From Brachyspira sp949287565 (GTDB lineage Bacteria > Spirochaetota > Brachyspiria > Brachyspirales > Brachyspiraceae): 64,000 bases of DNA. The stretch is from NCBI RefSeq assembly GCF_036997615.1, contig NZ_JAWLQA010000005.1; one strand, given 5' to 3'. The translations under genes and the position numbers were made by a program. The notes under the pieces were generated by a model that was not told where the DNA came from, did not search any database, and saw only the letters and a list, made by a program, of their open reading frames with translations. Below are positions 18,462 to 27,523 of this stretch, piece by piece (within the stretch, counting starts at the first letter, position 1; each line of letters opens with the position of its first letter).

Positions 18462-19008
18462 AAATTTATCCTAATTTTTAGATATTTATAATTTCTATAT
18501 TAAAGAATTAATTACTATATTTAGAATAGTTAACATAATCTAACAGTTATATTATAAAAAATTATTTTCTTACAGTATATACACACTACAAATACTTATA
18601 TAACAATTTTTTTATTATAGCTCATTTATTTCTTCTATAGTTAAACCTGTAATTCTGCTTATATCTTCATTATTCATATTCATATTTTTTAAATTCAATG
18701 CTATAATTTTTGCTCTGTTTATTTCACCTTGTTCTATGCCTTTTTGAAATCCTATCTCTATACCCTCTTTTTTTCCTGCTTCTCTTTCATACTGAAGCAT
18801 AGCAGCCTGTCCGTAAAGAAAAGTATCTCTTTCATTATAGGCAGACATTTCTTTTTCATCAGCTACAAATCTTTTATATTTATCTATTACTTTAGGCATG
18901 ATAATGTTACCTCCTATTAACTTATTAATACTTTTTTCTAAATCTTTAGTTGTAAAAAAATCAATCCAAGATAGAAGTTTATTTTTATTATAGTCTATTA
19001 TCATAAAC

Positions 19009-19065
19009 AAAAATTGTTCGCTCAAAGTCTCCGACAAGTAAACTTATCGGACGCTCACAATTTTT
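19009..19065. repeat. Palindromic element D inside nuclease pseudogene
   Basis: Outer arms AAAAATTG (19009-19016) / CAATTTTT (19058-19065). Next to these are TCGCTC and CGCTCA, that is GTGAGCG...GAGCGA on the minus strand. Inner near-perfect arms TCCGACAAGT / ACTTATCGGA (19029-19051). Confidence 0.65.
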
Positions 19066-19167
19066 ATAATTAGTTTATTAATATCTTTATACAAATATTT
19101 TATCTTACAAAATGTATCTGAAAATCGTCCAATCTAAGAGCGGTATTATAAATATCTGCAAAAAAAT

Positions 19168-19228
19168 AAAAAACTTGTGAGCATCTAGTAAATTTATTTA
19201 CTAGATGATAAAAGCGAGCAAGTTTTTT
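19168..19228. repeat. Palindromic element C inside nuclease pseudogene
   Basis: Outer arms AAAAAACTTG (19168-19177) / CAAGTTTTTT (19219-19228), then GTGAGC and GCGAGC. Inner perfect 11-bp arms 19183-19193 and 19196-19206 around TT. The right flank (TTATATATAAATAA) resembles the flanks of elements A and B. Confidence 0.7.
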
Positions 19229-19669
19229 ATATATAAATAATATAAAACATTTATGTTCTTTTTTCATATCAGTTTCTCTTCCAATATCTAAATTAAAATT
19301 GATAAAACTAATACTAATCATCTTACTTATATTAATATAATTTTCATTCTCTTTTAATTCAGAAGCTATATTTTTAGCTATATAATATAATATTCTTTTT
19401 ATAAAATTGTTATTTCCTACTAACTGTATTTCAATAAGTATTTTCTTACCATCTTTAGTTTTTGCTTTGACATCAAGAATAGACTCTTTTAAATTTTCAT
19501 TTTCAGGTAAGTTATAAGGATTAATGATTTCAAGATTATTTACAGATTCAAGACCTGCATCATTCAAAACAGCATTAACGATATTTTCTAATATATCTTC
19601 ATCGCCTTCAGTTCCGATTAAATATCGTACAAATAGATCATTAAGTCTGTTAATCTCTTTCATACTTTT

Positions 19670-19698
19670 ATTATACTAAAAACATTTCAATTTGTCAA
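19670..19698 (-). promoter_or_regulatory. Promoter for a leaderless nuclease transcript (copy 3)
   Basis: Minus strand: TTGACA (19693-19698), 17 bp, TATAAT (19670-19675), then AAAAGT and ATG 19663. It is still consensus although the gene is broken. Confidence 0.7.
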
Positions 19699-19791
19699 AA
19701 TAAAGCTATAAAATAAAATTACATACTAACTAATAAATACTATCAATTAAATATAGAAATTTCTGTATACAGTTTATTATCTTCACAATGT

Positions 19792-21133
19792 TCAATTATT
19801 TTTAATTTTGAAAGCGTATTTATGAAAATATATGCATGTAGGAATTATACCAACAGCCCAGCCTACAGGATTAGCAAACCACACCCCTATATATCCAAAA
19901 GGTATAGACAAGAATACGGAACCTCCTACCTTTATAACAAGTTCAGTTATTCCGGATATTAAAGGAATCAATGCCTTTCCTATGGCTCTTACAGAATTAT
20001 TATACAAAACTATTATACCTAAAAATGGATAGAATAAAGAAGATATTCTTAAATAACCCTTACATATTTCTGATATTATATCTATATATTCATCTTTGCT
20101 TGATATGAATATCCTTACTAAATGATCACCGAATAAAAATATTATTATAGCAGCTAATATGCTCAATGATAAAGAAAGTAATATTATGCTTTTAAAACCT
20201 GCTTTTATTCTGTCAATCTTATCTGCTCCGAAATTTTGTGCTGTGTATACGGCAAAGGCTTCCGAAATAACAAAAAATGCCATAGAAGCAAATTGATTTA
20301 TTCTGTTTCCTGTAGTATATGATGCCACAACATTAGTACCAAAAGTATTAACTACTCCGCTTATAATCATCTCGCCTATTGATAAGAATATAGCCTGTAC
20401 ACTCATAGATACACCTATTTTTATTATCATAAGTAAATTATTAGAATCAAATGACATATTCATCTTTACTCAATTTCAAGATAGGAAATTTCTTTATAAT
20501 ATAGAGTATACTCAAAAAAGCTGAAATCATTTGAGATATTACAGTGGCTATTGCAACACCGGCAACATTCATATTTAATAAAACCACGAAAATTAAATCT
20601 AATATAATATTAAGCACAGTTGTTAGTATTAAGAAATATAAAGGAGTTTTACTATCTCCCAAAGCCCTCAATATACTAGCAGCCCCATTATAAAAAAGCT
20701 GTCCGAATGATAAGCCTACGCATATTCTCAAATAAATTATGGAGTTTTCTATTATATCATCAGGAGTTTTTAAAAGAATCATTAGAGGCTTTGAAAAAAA
20801 TAAACCGAATATCAAAAGTATTAAAGAACTTCCCAATGTTACATAAATAGAGTTTAAAAAAGTTTTTCTAAGCATATTATCATTCTTAGCGCCGAAGAAC
20901 TGCCCCATAACTATAGCAAATGCATTCGTAAACCCTACTGCAAATGATAAAAAGAAAAACATAGTAGAAGTTGTAGCTCCTATAGAAGCTAAAGCCCTAG
21001 AACCTGCAAATTTACCTATTATAATGGTATCTGCAACACCGTAAAACTGCTGAAATATTCCTCCTATAAGCATTGGTATGGAGAAATATATTATAGTTTT
21101 GAATGGACTGCCGACAGTCATATCTTTTGTCAT
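19792..21133 (-). pseudogene. MATE family efflux pump with a frameshift
   Basis: Two overlapping frames together give about 450 residues, the size of one MATE (multi-antimicrobial extrusion) cation antiporter with 12 membrane helices. The first frame (21133-20447) begins MTKDMTVGSPFKTIIYFSIP and has GIFQQFYGVADTIIIGKFAG; it ends KLSKDEYVI-stop. The second (from about 20463) continues FDSNNLLMIIKIGVSMSVQA to FHKYAFKIKNN. At 20447-20463 one extra base (GTCATTTGAT for an expected GTnTTTGAT) shifts the frame. This is a real lesion or a sequencing error; no slippery heptamer suggests programmed shifting. Confidence 0.8.
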
Positions 21134-21148
21134 AATAAAACCTAAAAT

Positions 21149-22036
21149 TTATCTTCTTCTCTTGACAAAAAACTTCATTACATCATTAACATAATCGCTG
21201 GAAGTATCAAGAACAATACGCTCTATAGAATTCCTTTTCAAAAAATTTAGTCTTTCTTCCATAATTCTATTCTGTTCATTAAAATATTCTTCTCTTATTT
21301 TTTTATTGGACATATCAAAATAAACATAATCATCATTCTCTAAATCAGACAACACTAAAGTACCTCCCAAACTAGGAAGATGATACTCCAAGCTATCATT
21401 AACTAAGCATACTATAAAATCATGACGTTTTCTAGTAATATCTATTTCTTTTTTTGGAAGTTCAGAACAGGAATCTGTAATCAAAAAAGTAATACTATCT
21501 CTTTTCTGTATTCTATTAAAATATTCTAATGCACTGGCTACATTAGTTTGAGTGCTTTTAGGATTAAACTCTATAAGCTCTCTTATTATTCTAAGTACAT
21601 GATTTTTACCTTTATTTAAAGGAATGAATTTCTCTACAGTATCTGTAAATATTAAAAGACCCACTTTATCATTATTTTTTAAAGCGGAAAAGCTAAGCAA
21701 TGCACTAAGCTCTACTATTAAATTATGTTTTGTTTTAGTGAATCCGAAATCTGTAGAAGCCGAAAAATCTGCAAGTATTACAACGCTAAGTTCACGTTCC
21801 TCTCTGAAACGTTTAATGAAAGGCTCATTATATCTAGCACTAACCTTCCAGTCCATAGCCCTTACATCATCGCCTATAGTATATTTTCTTACTTCATCAA
21901 ACTCTATACCCTGACCTTTGAAAGCAGAATGATACTGTCCTGCAAAATAAGAGTTAACTATTTTTGAAGTTTTTATTTCTATCTGTCTTACGGATCTAAG
22001 TAAATCCTGAGTTGTTATACTGCTGTCTTTAAACAT
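21149..22036 (-). CDS. DUF58 domain protein
   Basis: 295 residues. Contains the DUF58 signature GIEFDEVRKYTIGDDVRAMDWKVSA and a von Willebrand A-like segment VVILADFSASTDFG with a MIDAS-like DxSxS pattern. Members usually sit beside MoxR ATPases and vWA proteins and are thought to act in chaperone-like assembly systems; no moxR is in this window. No signal peptide. AGGG precedes the start. It lies 15 bp upstream of the MATE gene on the same strand. Confidence 0.8.
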   Translation of the reverse strand: MFKDSSITTQDLLRSVRQIEIKTSKIVNSYFAGQYHSAFKGQGIEFDEVRKYTIGDDVRAMDWKVSARYNEPFIKRFREERELSVVILADFSASTDFGFTKTKHNLIVELSALLSFSALKNNDKVGLLIFTDTVEKFIPLNKGKNHVLRIIRELIEFNPKSTQTNVASALEYFNRIQKRDSITFLITDSCSELPKKEIDITRKRHDFIVCLVNDSLEYHLPSLGGTLVLSDLENDDYVYFDMSNKKIREEYFNEQNRIMEERLNFLKRNSIERIVLDTSSDYVNDVMKFFVKRRR

Positions 22037-22270
22037 TAATACCCTAATTATTTTTTATTGTGAATAGTATTATATTATTAATCAGTAAAAAAACAATACC
22101 CATTAATCATAATGAATGATTAAAAATAATAATTTTAATTGTTGTAAGACTCATATACAAACATCAAATAAATTATTTAATCAATATTATTATTAATATT
22201 TTATGTATCTACAATAAGCTGATAAATAAATTAACTTACTTTTTATATTTGTATTTCTTATATTAAAAAA

Positions 22271-23419
22271 TTACTTTGCACCATTGGCTTTAAGAAAATT
22301 AACCATCTCTTCCTGTTCTTTTTCCTCAGCCATACTTAATGCAGTCTTTCCATCAGATGCTTTATGATTGATATCAGCTCCAGCATCTAGCAAAACTTGT
22401 GCCATTTCCATATTTCCTCTAATAGCGGCCCCCATTAATGCAGTATATCCTTCATTAGTAGTAGCTTCAATATCAGCACCAGCCTTTAATAAAGCTTCAA
22501 CTATTACTATATGATCCTCTATAGCAGAAACTATCAATGGACGATATCCAACATTATCAGCTTTATTAATATCAGCATTGTTCTTTATTAATTCTTTTAC
22601 AATATCACTATGTCCGTCTATACATGCTGCCAATATAGGAGAAGTACCATCATCGGCTGTTATATTAATATCAGCATTATTCTTTAATAATTCTCTTACT
22701 ACATCTGTTCTTCCAAATCTAGCAGCATATATTAAAGCAGATCCTCCATTAGAACCTTTTTCATCTATATTTGCACCGGCTTTTATTAATTCTCTTACAA
22801 TGCTGACATCTCCAATAATAGCTCCCATCATTATTGCAGTATCACCGAATTTATTCTTCTCATTAACATTGGCCCCTAATTTTATAAGCTCTCTTACAAT
22901 ATCAGTATATCCGCTGTCTGAAGCCACCATCAATGGAGTACTTCCATTAACATCTTTTATATCTACTTCGGCCTTTGCATTAACAAGCATTTTAAGAACA
23001 GATAGATTACCATTAACACAAGCCCACATTACAGCAGTCCAGCCATCTTTATTTTTTAAATTTAAATCAGCTCCTTTTGATATTAAAATCCTTACAGTGC
23101 TTGTCTTTCCCTCTAATACAGCAGCCATTACAGGAGTATTTCCAAAACTATTTCCCATATTAATATCAGCATCATTTGATAATAATTCCTCTACAATCTT
23201 ATCGAAACCAAGAAGCGAAGCCCATATAAGAGGAGTATTACCTTCAGCATCTTTAACGTTTACATCTGCCCCATCTTTTATTAATTTTTGTAAAGTTTTA
23301 ATATCATTGTTGGCTATAGCTTTTATTACTGGTATGCTTACAGGAGGCTCCTGCGATTCCTGAGAATATAATATACCAGCAATAAAAAGAAAAATTATAA
23401 TTAATGACTTTCTTAACAT
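22271..23419 (-). CDS. Secreted ankyrin-repeat protein 1
   Basis: 382 residues from ATG 23419 (MLRKSLIIIFLFIAG...), which has GGAAAG in front; the frame is open ten codons further up. A signal peptide (about residues 1-19) is followed by about ten 33-residue ankyrin repeats covering nearly the whole protein (for example DGADVNVKDAEGNTPLIWAS, NADINITADDGTSPILAA). Ankyrin repeats bind other proteins; with a signal peptide the protein should be periplasmic or exported. Two further ankyrin genes lie at 32039 and 35365. Partner unknown. Confidence 0.87.
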   Translation of the reverse strand: MLRKSLIIIFLFIAGILYSQESQEPPVSIPVIKAIANNDIKTLQKLIKDGADVNVKDAEGNTPLIWASLLGFDKIVEELLSNDADINMGNSFGNTPVMAAVLEGKTSTVRILISKGADLNLKNKDGWTAVMWACVNGNLSVLKMLVNAKAEVDIKDVNGSTPLMVASDSGYTDIVRELIKLGANVNEKNKFGDTAIMMGAIIGDVSIVRELIKAGANIDEKGSNGGSALIYAARFGRTDVVRELLKNNADINITADDGTSPILAACIDGHSDIVKELIKNNADINKADNVGYRPLIVSAIEDHIVIVEALLKAGADIEATTNEGYTALMGAAIRGNMEMAQVLLDAGADINHKASDGKTALSMAEEKEQEEMVNFLKANGAK

Positions 23420-23526
23420 AATACTTTCCAAAGCATAAGATTCTATCATTATAACATATATGAAATATTATTATAATCACTATTATATAATTTTTTTATT
23501 TTTTTCATAAAAAACAATTATTCATA

Positions 23527-23555
23527 TTGACATTAGTACGTATACGTATTATTAT
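23527..23555 (+). promoter_or_regulatory. Promoter with a perfect 12-bp palindrome in the spacer (candidate MarR operator)
   Basis: TTGACA (23527-23532), 17 bp, TATTAT (23550-23555). The palindrome TACGTATACGTA fills 23537-23548, between the two boxes. A bound dimer there would block RNA polymerase. The MarR gene 1 kb downstream is the natural candidate regulator. Confidence 0.6.
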
Positions 23556-23580
23556 TTAATGGATAAGGAGGTAAAAATTG

Positions 23581-24423
23581 ATGTTATTTTGGCAAAAAAC
23601 TTTTTTCATTTATTTAATATTAATTTTTTCAGTGTTTGCAGCTGAAAAGACTCCGATGGATTAGCTAAACGATAATACTCCTTTAAAACCAACTAAAGTA
23701 TTTGATAATGTATATTGTATAGGTTCTGTGAGTGTTGTCGCTTGGGTAATAAGTACATCAGACGGCTTAATATTGATAGATTCTATGTGGGATGATAGAG
23801 ATGCTAAACTTATAGAAGAAGGCATTAAAGGGTTCGGATTAGACCCAAAACAATTAAAATATATAATATTGAGTCATGGACATGGAGATCATTACGGCGG
23901 AGCTAAATATTTAAGAGAGAAATACGGTGCTAAAGTTATACTTACAAAAACAGATACCGATTTAATGTACAATTTAAACACAGGAGCAAATTCTCCACGT
24001 TCTCCAAAAACAAAAGTTGATATATATTCAAAAGATAAAGATATAATAAAACTAGGAGATACAAGCATAACTATATTAGAAACTCCGGGTCATACTGCAG
24101 GATGCACTTCTTTTATATTTCCTGTTAAATTCAGAGGAAAAGAATATACTGCTGTACTTTGGGGAGGAACAGGACTTCCAAAAGATAAAGATTTAGTATC
24201 AAAATATAAAACTTCAGCTGAATACTTCAAAAAAGAAGCTATGTCAAGAAATGCATCTGTATCATTAACAGCACATTTATTCGCTGACAATGGATATGCT
24301 AATTTAGAAAAAGCAGGTAATCTAAAAGCAAATGAGAAAAATCCATTCATTATGTCAAAAGAAAATATGGAAAAATATTTAAACTCTTTAATAGAAAGAG
24401 CTGAAAAAGAATTAAATAAATAA
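23581..24423 (+). pseudogene. Secreted metallo-beta-lactamase-fold hydrolase, interrupted by an in-frame TAG
   Basis: Translation should start at ATG 23581, right after AAGGAGG, giving a signal peptide (MLFWQKTFFIYLILIFSVFA). Codon 28 is TAG (23662-23664); the same frame then continues LNDNTPLKPTKVFDNVYCIG and the whole MBL domain. Metal-binding motifs are intact: HGHGDH (SHGHGDHYGGAKYL), GHTAG and a later AHLF histidine, suggesting a B3-like lactamase-fold enzyme. Reading only from the GTG at 23728 would lose the signal peptide and first strands and has no ribosome binding site. CAG (Gln) to TAG is the simplest explanation. Antibiotic hydrolysis is not implied by the fold alone. Confidence 0.8.
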
Positions 24424-24458
24424 AAAACAGCAGCAATTATTAACAAAAAATAAAATAT

Positions 24459-24494
24459 ATGCTATCATAATATTAGTTTATGATAGCATTTTTT
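24459..24494 (+). terminator. Stem-loop between the MBL-fold gene and marR
   Basis: Perfect 12-bp arms (24459-24470 and 24478-24489) with a 7-nt loop, then a short T-run. It ends 16 nt before the presumed marR start, so it could attenuate read-through or serve as a terminator. Confidence 0.65.
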
Positions 24495-24510
24495 ATATAA
24501 GGAGTTTAAT

Positions 24511-24927
24511 ATTAAAAATATAGGATATGATGTCTGTTATACTGCCAGAAAAATATATCAGTATATAGGCAAACAAATAAATGAATTTGATATTACACCT
24601 GAACAGTTAATAGTATTAAAAGAACTTGCCAAAGAAGAAGGAATATCTCAAAAAGAATTATCATTCAGACTCGATAAAGATCAAAATACAGTAAAAGCTA
24701 TGATAGACAAATTGGAATCAAAATCTTTTATAATTAGAAAAGAAAATAAACTTGATAAAAGAGCCTTTTCATTATTTCTAACAGATAAAGCAAAAGAAAA
24801 GCTTCCCATTATGGAAACTTATGAAAATAAGGTTTTAGAAAATATAGTGAAAGAATTAAGTGATGAAGATGCTGATAAATTTATATCTATATTAGAGAAA
24901 ATAAGAAAAAATATATCAGATGTATAA
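24511..24927 (+). CDS. MarR family transcriptional regulator with an ATT start codon
   Basis: 138 residues if started at ATT 24511. No ATG, GTG or TTG exists in frame between the upstream stop (24484) and ATG 24700, which would cut through the winged helix. AAGGAG (24499-24504) lies 6 nt ahead of the ATT, ideal spacing. The protein has the MarR winged helix: FDITPEQLIVLKELAKEEG, SQKELSFRLDKDQNTVKAMIDKLES (recognition helix) and wing KENKLDKRAFSLFLTD. Likely ligand-responsive repressor of itself and the MBL-fold gene, via the palindrome at 23537-23548 (inference). Confidence 0.8.
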   Translation: MKNIGYDVCYTARKIYQYIGKQINEFDITPEQLIVLKELAKEEGISQKELSFRLDKDQNTVKAMIDKLESKSFIIRKENKLDKRAFSLFLTDKAKEKLPIMETYENKVLENIVKELSDEDADKFISILEKIRKNISDV

Positions 24928-24979
24928 AGGCAAAGGATAAAATTATATTATAAAATTATCCTTCACCTTGAAATATCAT

Positions 24980-25354
24980 TTATTGCTGAAATAATACTGC
25001 TTTGAAATTTTTAGCTATATTACAAGCAACTTCATAGAAATGCTCAGATGCTTTTTCTTCAAATACCTGATCTAAACATTCTTTAAACAAATCAAGCCAA
25101 ACATCAAAAAGTTTAATATCAAAAGGAAGTAAATTAATATGAGGCTGTACAGGATTTCCCATATATAAATTCTCATTCAAAAGCATAGTCTTCCAAAATT
25201 TAGCTATTTTTTCTTTATGTCTTTCCCAAGAAGCATCATCAATACCAACTGCCCCATTAAATATAGGTCCTAATTGTTCATGTGTTCTAATTTTGGCATA
25301 GAATATATTCATTAATTTTTCTATACCCTCATTGTTTATTTCATTGTATTTCAT
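24980..25354 (-). CDS. Group III truncated haemoglobin
   Basis: 124 residues, a 2-on-2 globin. Tyr19 (B10 in MNIFYAKIR), His46 (E7 in WERHKEKIAKFW) and the proximal His72 (F8 in PVQPHINLLPF) align with Campylobacter Ctb. Group III proteins bind O2 and NO and are linked to nitrosative or oxygen stress; in an anaerobe it may scavenge either gas. No signal peptide, so cytoplasmic. It is followed on the minus strand by the open region to 24928 and preceded by an A/T-rich gap. The start ATG is preceded by a weak GGGGATGA. Confidence 0.88.
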   Translation of the reverse strand: MKYNEINNEGIEKLMNIFYAKIRTHEQLGPIFNGAVGIDDASWERHKEKIAKFWKTMLLNENLYMGNPVQPHINLLPFDIKLFDVWLDLFKECLDQVFEEKASEHFYEVACNIAKNFKAVLFQQ

Positions 25355-25582
25355 ATTTCATCCCCATTTTATTATTTATTATATAATATAATAAAAAATT
25401 TAAATATTATAGTTTTATAATAAAATTTTTTATCATTCTAGTTAATTTATTTATAATTTCATAAAACTATATAATAATTAATAATATAGTTTTAAATTAT
25501 TAACTAACTATTACCTAATAAGATAAATACAATTTTCAATTTCTTCTATAATATTTTATAGAAAAATCAAAATAAAAAAATA

Positions 25583-25610
25583 CGGGAAGATAATTTGCAT
25601 ATCTTACCCG
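25583..25610 (-). terminator. Terminator after hbd
   Basis: On the minus strand CGGGTAAGATA/TATCTTCCCG (one bulge) is followed by GTATTTTTTTATTTTG. It ends the thl-crt-hbd run. Confidence 0.8.
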
Positions 25611-25640
25611 CATCTTTGATATAAATGAGTAAAAATAAGA

Positions 25641-26483
25641 TTATTTCTTAGTATAATCGTAGAAACCTTTTCCAGTTTTCTGTCCTAGTAATCCGCCTCT
25701 AACCATTTTTCTAAGTAGAGCACTAGGTCTGTATTTAGGATCGCCTGTTTCTTTTTGAAGAACTTCCATAATAGCAAGAACTATATCAAGTCCGATTAAG
25801 TCACCTAAAGCTAAAGGTCCCATTGGGTGATTAGCACCTAATTTCATAGCATTGTCAATACCTTCAGCTGAAGCGATACCCATAGCATATAGGTCAATAG
25901 CTTCATTGATCATAGGAACAAGTATACGGTTAACTACGAAACCAGCTGTTTCTTTAACTTCTACAGGAGTTTTTCCTATTTCTTCAGATATTTTAATGAT
26001 TTTTTCAACGATATCTCTAGGAGTATTAAGACCTGAAATAACTTCAACCAATTTCATAACAGGAGCTGGGTTAAAGAAGTGCATACCTACAACTGGTCTG
26101 CCTATTCCAGCACTTATTTCTGTAATAGAAAGAGAAGAAGTATTAGAAGAGAAAATACACTCAGGTTTACAAATTTTATGTAATTCAGAGAATGTTGTTT
26201 TTTTAACTTCTAAATTTTCAAAAGCAGCTTCAATAATTAAATCTGCATCTTTACAAATCTCTTTTAAACCAGTAGTAATTTTAGCTAAAATTTTATCAGC
26301 ATCAGCTTGCTGCATTTTACCTTTAGCTACTCTTCCTGCAAAACCTTTAGCGATTTTTTCTTTACCGCCTGCAGCGAATTCTTCTTTTATATCGCATAAA
26401 TAAACTTCATAACCTTCTGTTTGAGCAAAAGCTTGTGCTATACCAGAACCCATAGCACCTGCACCAATTACACCTACTTTCAT
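25641..26483 (-). CDS. hbd: 3-hydroxybutyryl-CoA dehydrogenase
   Basis: 280 residues, normal length. Reduces acetoacetyl-CoA to 3-hydroxybutyryl-CoA with NAD(P)H in the butyrate pathway. The N-terminal Rossmann motif is GAGAMGSGIAQAFAQ (7-21). SSNTSSLSITEI and GMHFFNPAPVMKLVEVI contain the catalytic Ser/His region, and the C-terminal 3HCDH domain has GFVVNRILVPMINEAI and HPMGPLALGDLIGLD. AAGGAG precedes the start. Gene order thl > crt > hbd on the minus strand; bcd and etfBA, needed to reach butyryl-CoA, are not in this window. Confidence 0.95.
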   Translation of the reverse strand: MKVGVIGAGAMGSGIAQAFAQTEGYEVYLCDIKEEFAAGGKEKIAKGFAGRVAKGKMQQADADKILAKITTGLKEICKDADLIIEAAFENLEVKKTTFSELHKICKPECIFSSNTSSLSITEISAGIGRPVVGMHFFNPAPVMKLVEVISGLNTPRDIVEKIIKISEEIGKTPVEVKETAGFVVNRILVPMINEAIDLYAMGIASAEGIDNAMKLGANHPMGPLALGDLIGLDIVLAIMEVLQKETGDPKYRPSALLRKMVRGGLLGQKTGKGFYDYTKK

Positions 26484-26517
26484 TTTATAACTCCTTAAAA
26501 TTTATTATTATTACTAT

Positions 26518-26553
26518 CTATAAACTAGTATTATATTAATAACTAGTTTATAG
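26518..26553 (-). repeat. Intergenic hairpin between crt and hbd
   Basis: Perfect 12-bp arms (26518-26529 / 26542-26553) containing ACTAGT. No T-run follows on the minus strand, so a role in mRNA processing or stability is as likely as termination. Confidence 0.5.
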
Positions 26554-26567
26554 TTTTAAATATTTTA

Positions 26568-27344
26568 TTACTTATTAACAAATTTTTCAACTTTTCTTTT
26601 TTCTAAGAAAGCTTTCATACCTTCTTTTTGATCCTCAGTTTCGAAACAATCTCCGAATAATTTTTCTTCTATAACAATAGCTTTATCCATATCAACTTGT
26701 AAGCCTTCATTGATAGCTTTTTTACAATTACGTACAGCTATAGGAGCAGCAGCAGCTATAGAATTAGCCAATTTTTCAGCAGCGCCCATAAGTTCTGCTT
26801 GAGGATAAACAGCATTAACAAGACCTATTCTTAAAGCCTCATCAGCTTTAATATTTTTAGCTGAATATATGATCTGTTTAGCCATACCAACACCAACTAT
26901 TCTTGGAAGTCTTTGAGTACCTCCAAAACCAGGAGTAATTCCTAGTCCAACTTCAGGCTGACCAAATATAGCATTGTCAGAACAAATACGAATATCGCAG
27001 CTCATAGCAATTTCACATCCGCCGCCTAAAGCGAATCCATTAATAGCTGCTATTACAGGAATAGGGAAAGTTTCTATTTTTCTGAATACATCATTTCCTT
27101 TCTTACCGAAAGCCTCTCCTTCTGCTTTGCTTGATGTACTCATTTGAGATATATCAGCACCTGCAACAAAAGATTTCTCACCTGCACCTGTTAATATTAA
27201 ACATCTTATATTATTAACATCTACAGCATCAAAAGTTTTTTCAATTTCATCTAAAACCTGAGAATTAAGGGCGTTAAGAGCTTTTTCTCTGCTTATGGTT
27301 ATAATACCAATCATACCTTTTTCTTCATACTTAATGAATTCCAT
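26568..27344 (-). CDS. crt: Enoyl-CoA hydratase (crotonase)
   Basis: 258 residues, typical crotonase size. Converts 3-hydroxybutyryl-CoA to crotonyl-CoA. The oxyanion-hole segments are visible: FVAGADISQM and GFALGGGCEIAMSCDIRICSD, followed by FGQPEVGLGITPGFGGTQRLPRIVG with the catalytic glutamate region. AAGGAG is in place before the ATG. It lies between thl and hbd with 178-bp and 84-bp spacers that each contain a hairpin, so the three genes may be differentially stabilised. Confidence 0.95.
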   Translation of the reverse strand: MEFIKYEEKGMIGIITISREKALNALNSQVLDEIEKTFDAVDVNNIRCLILTGAGEKSFVAGADISQMSTSSKAEGEAFGKKGNDVFRKIETFPIPVIAAINGFALGGGCEIAMSCDIRICSDNAIFGQPEVGLGITPGFGGTQRLPRIVGVGMAKQIIYSAKNIKADEALRIGLVNAVYPQAELMGAAEKLANSIAAAAPIAVRNCKKAINEGLQVDMDKAIVIEEKLFGDCFETEDQKEGMKAFLEKRKVEKFVNK

Positions 27345-27399
27345 TTTTTTCTCCTTACCACAATAAAATTATTATTATGAGCCATAATTTCATATTTAT

Positions 27400-27443
27400 A
27401 TACTAGCCTTTGTATTAAAAAATCATGCTACAAAGGCTAGTAT
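27400..27443 (-). repeat. Intergenic hairpin between thl and crt
   Basis: Perfect 14-bp arms (27400-27413 / 27430-27443) with CTAGCCTTTGT in the stem and a 16-nt loop. On the minus strand no U-tract follows directly. Confidence 0.55.
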
Positions 27444-27523
27444 TTAATAACCTTCTCTTTTAAAAGTTATTTCATTAAATAAATCAGACTTAAACACTAT
27501 CTATATTATTAAATAAAAAAATA

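Larger units (their letters stand above)
18615..19663 (-). pseudogene. PD-(D/E)XK nuclease gene broken by two palindromic elements (copy 3)
   Basis: The 5' part (19663 down to about 19240) encodes RLNDLFVRYLIGTEGDEDIL and the nuclease core SILDVKAKTKDGKKILIEIQ. After HKCF the frame runs into element C (19168-19228). Gene sequence then resumes (LDDFQIHFV, cf. HCQLHFIEL in copy 2) but is out of frame and interrupted again by element D (19009-19065). The 3' part (19008-18615) still encodes NKLLSWIDFF, the GFQKGIEQGEINRAK tail and ITGLTIEEINEL. It is clearly one ancestral gene in two pieces; the C-terminal piece is open for 140 codons but has no convincing start. Confidence 0.85.

Noticed and set aside
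22578..23363. Long plus-strand frame (261 codons)
   Set aside because: Antisense shadow of the ankyrin repeats at 22271-23419; repeats keep the opposite strand open.
24459..24494. Operator for MarR at the stem-loop
   Set aside because: The arms are long and followed by Ts, more like a terminator; the better operator candidate is the palindrome at 23537-23548.
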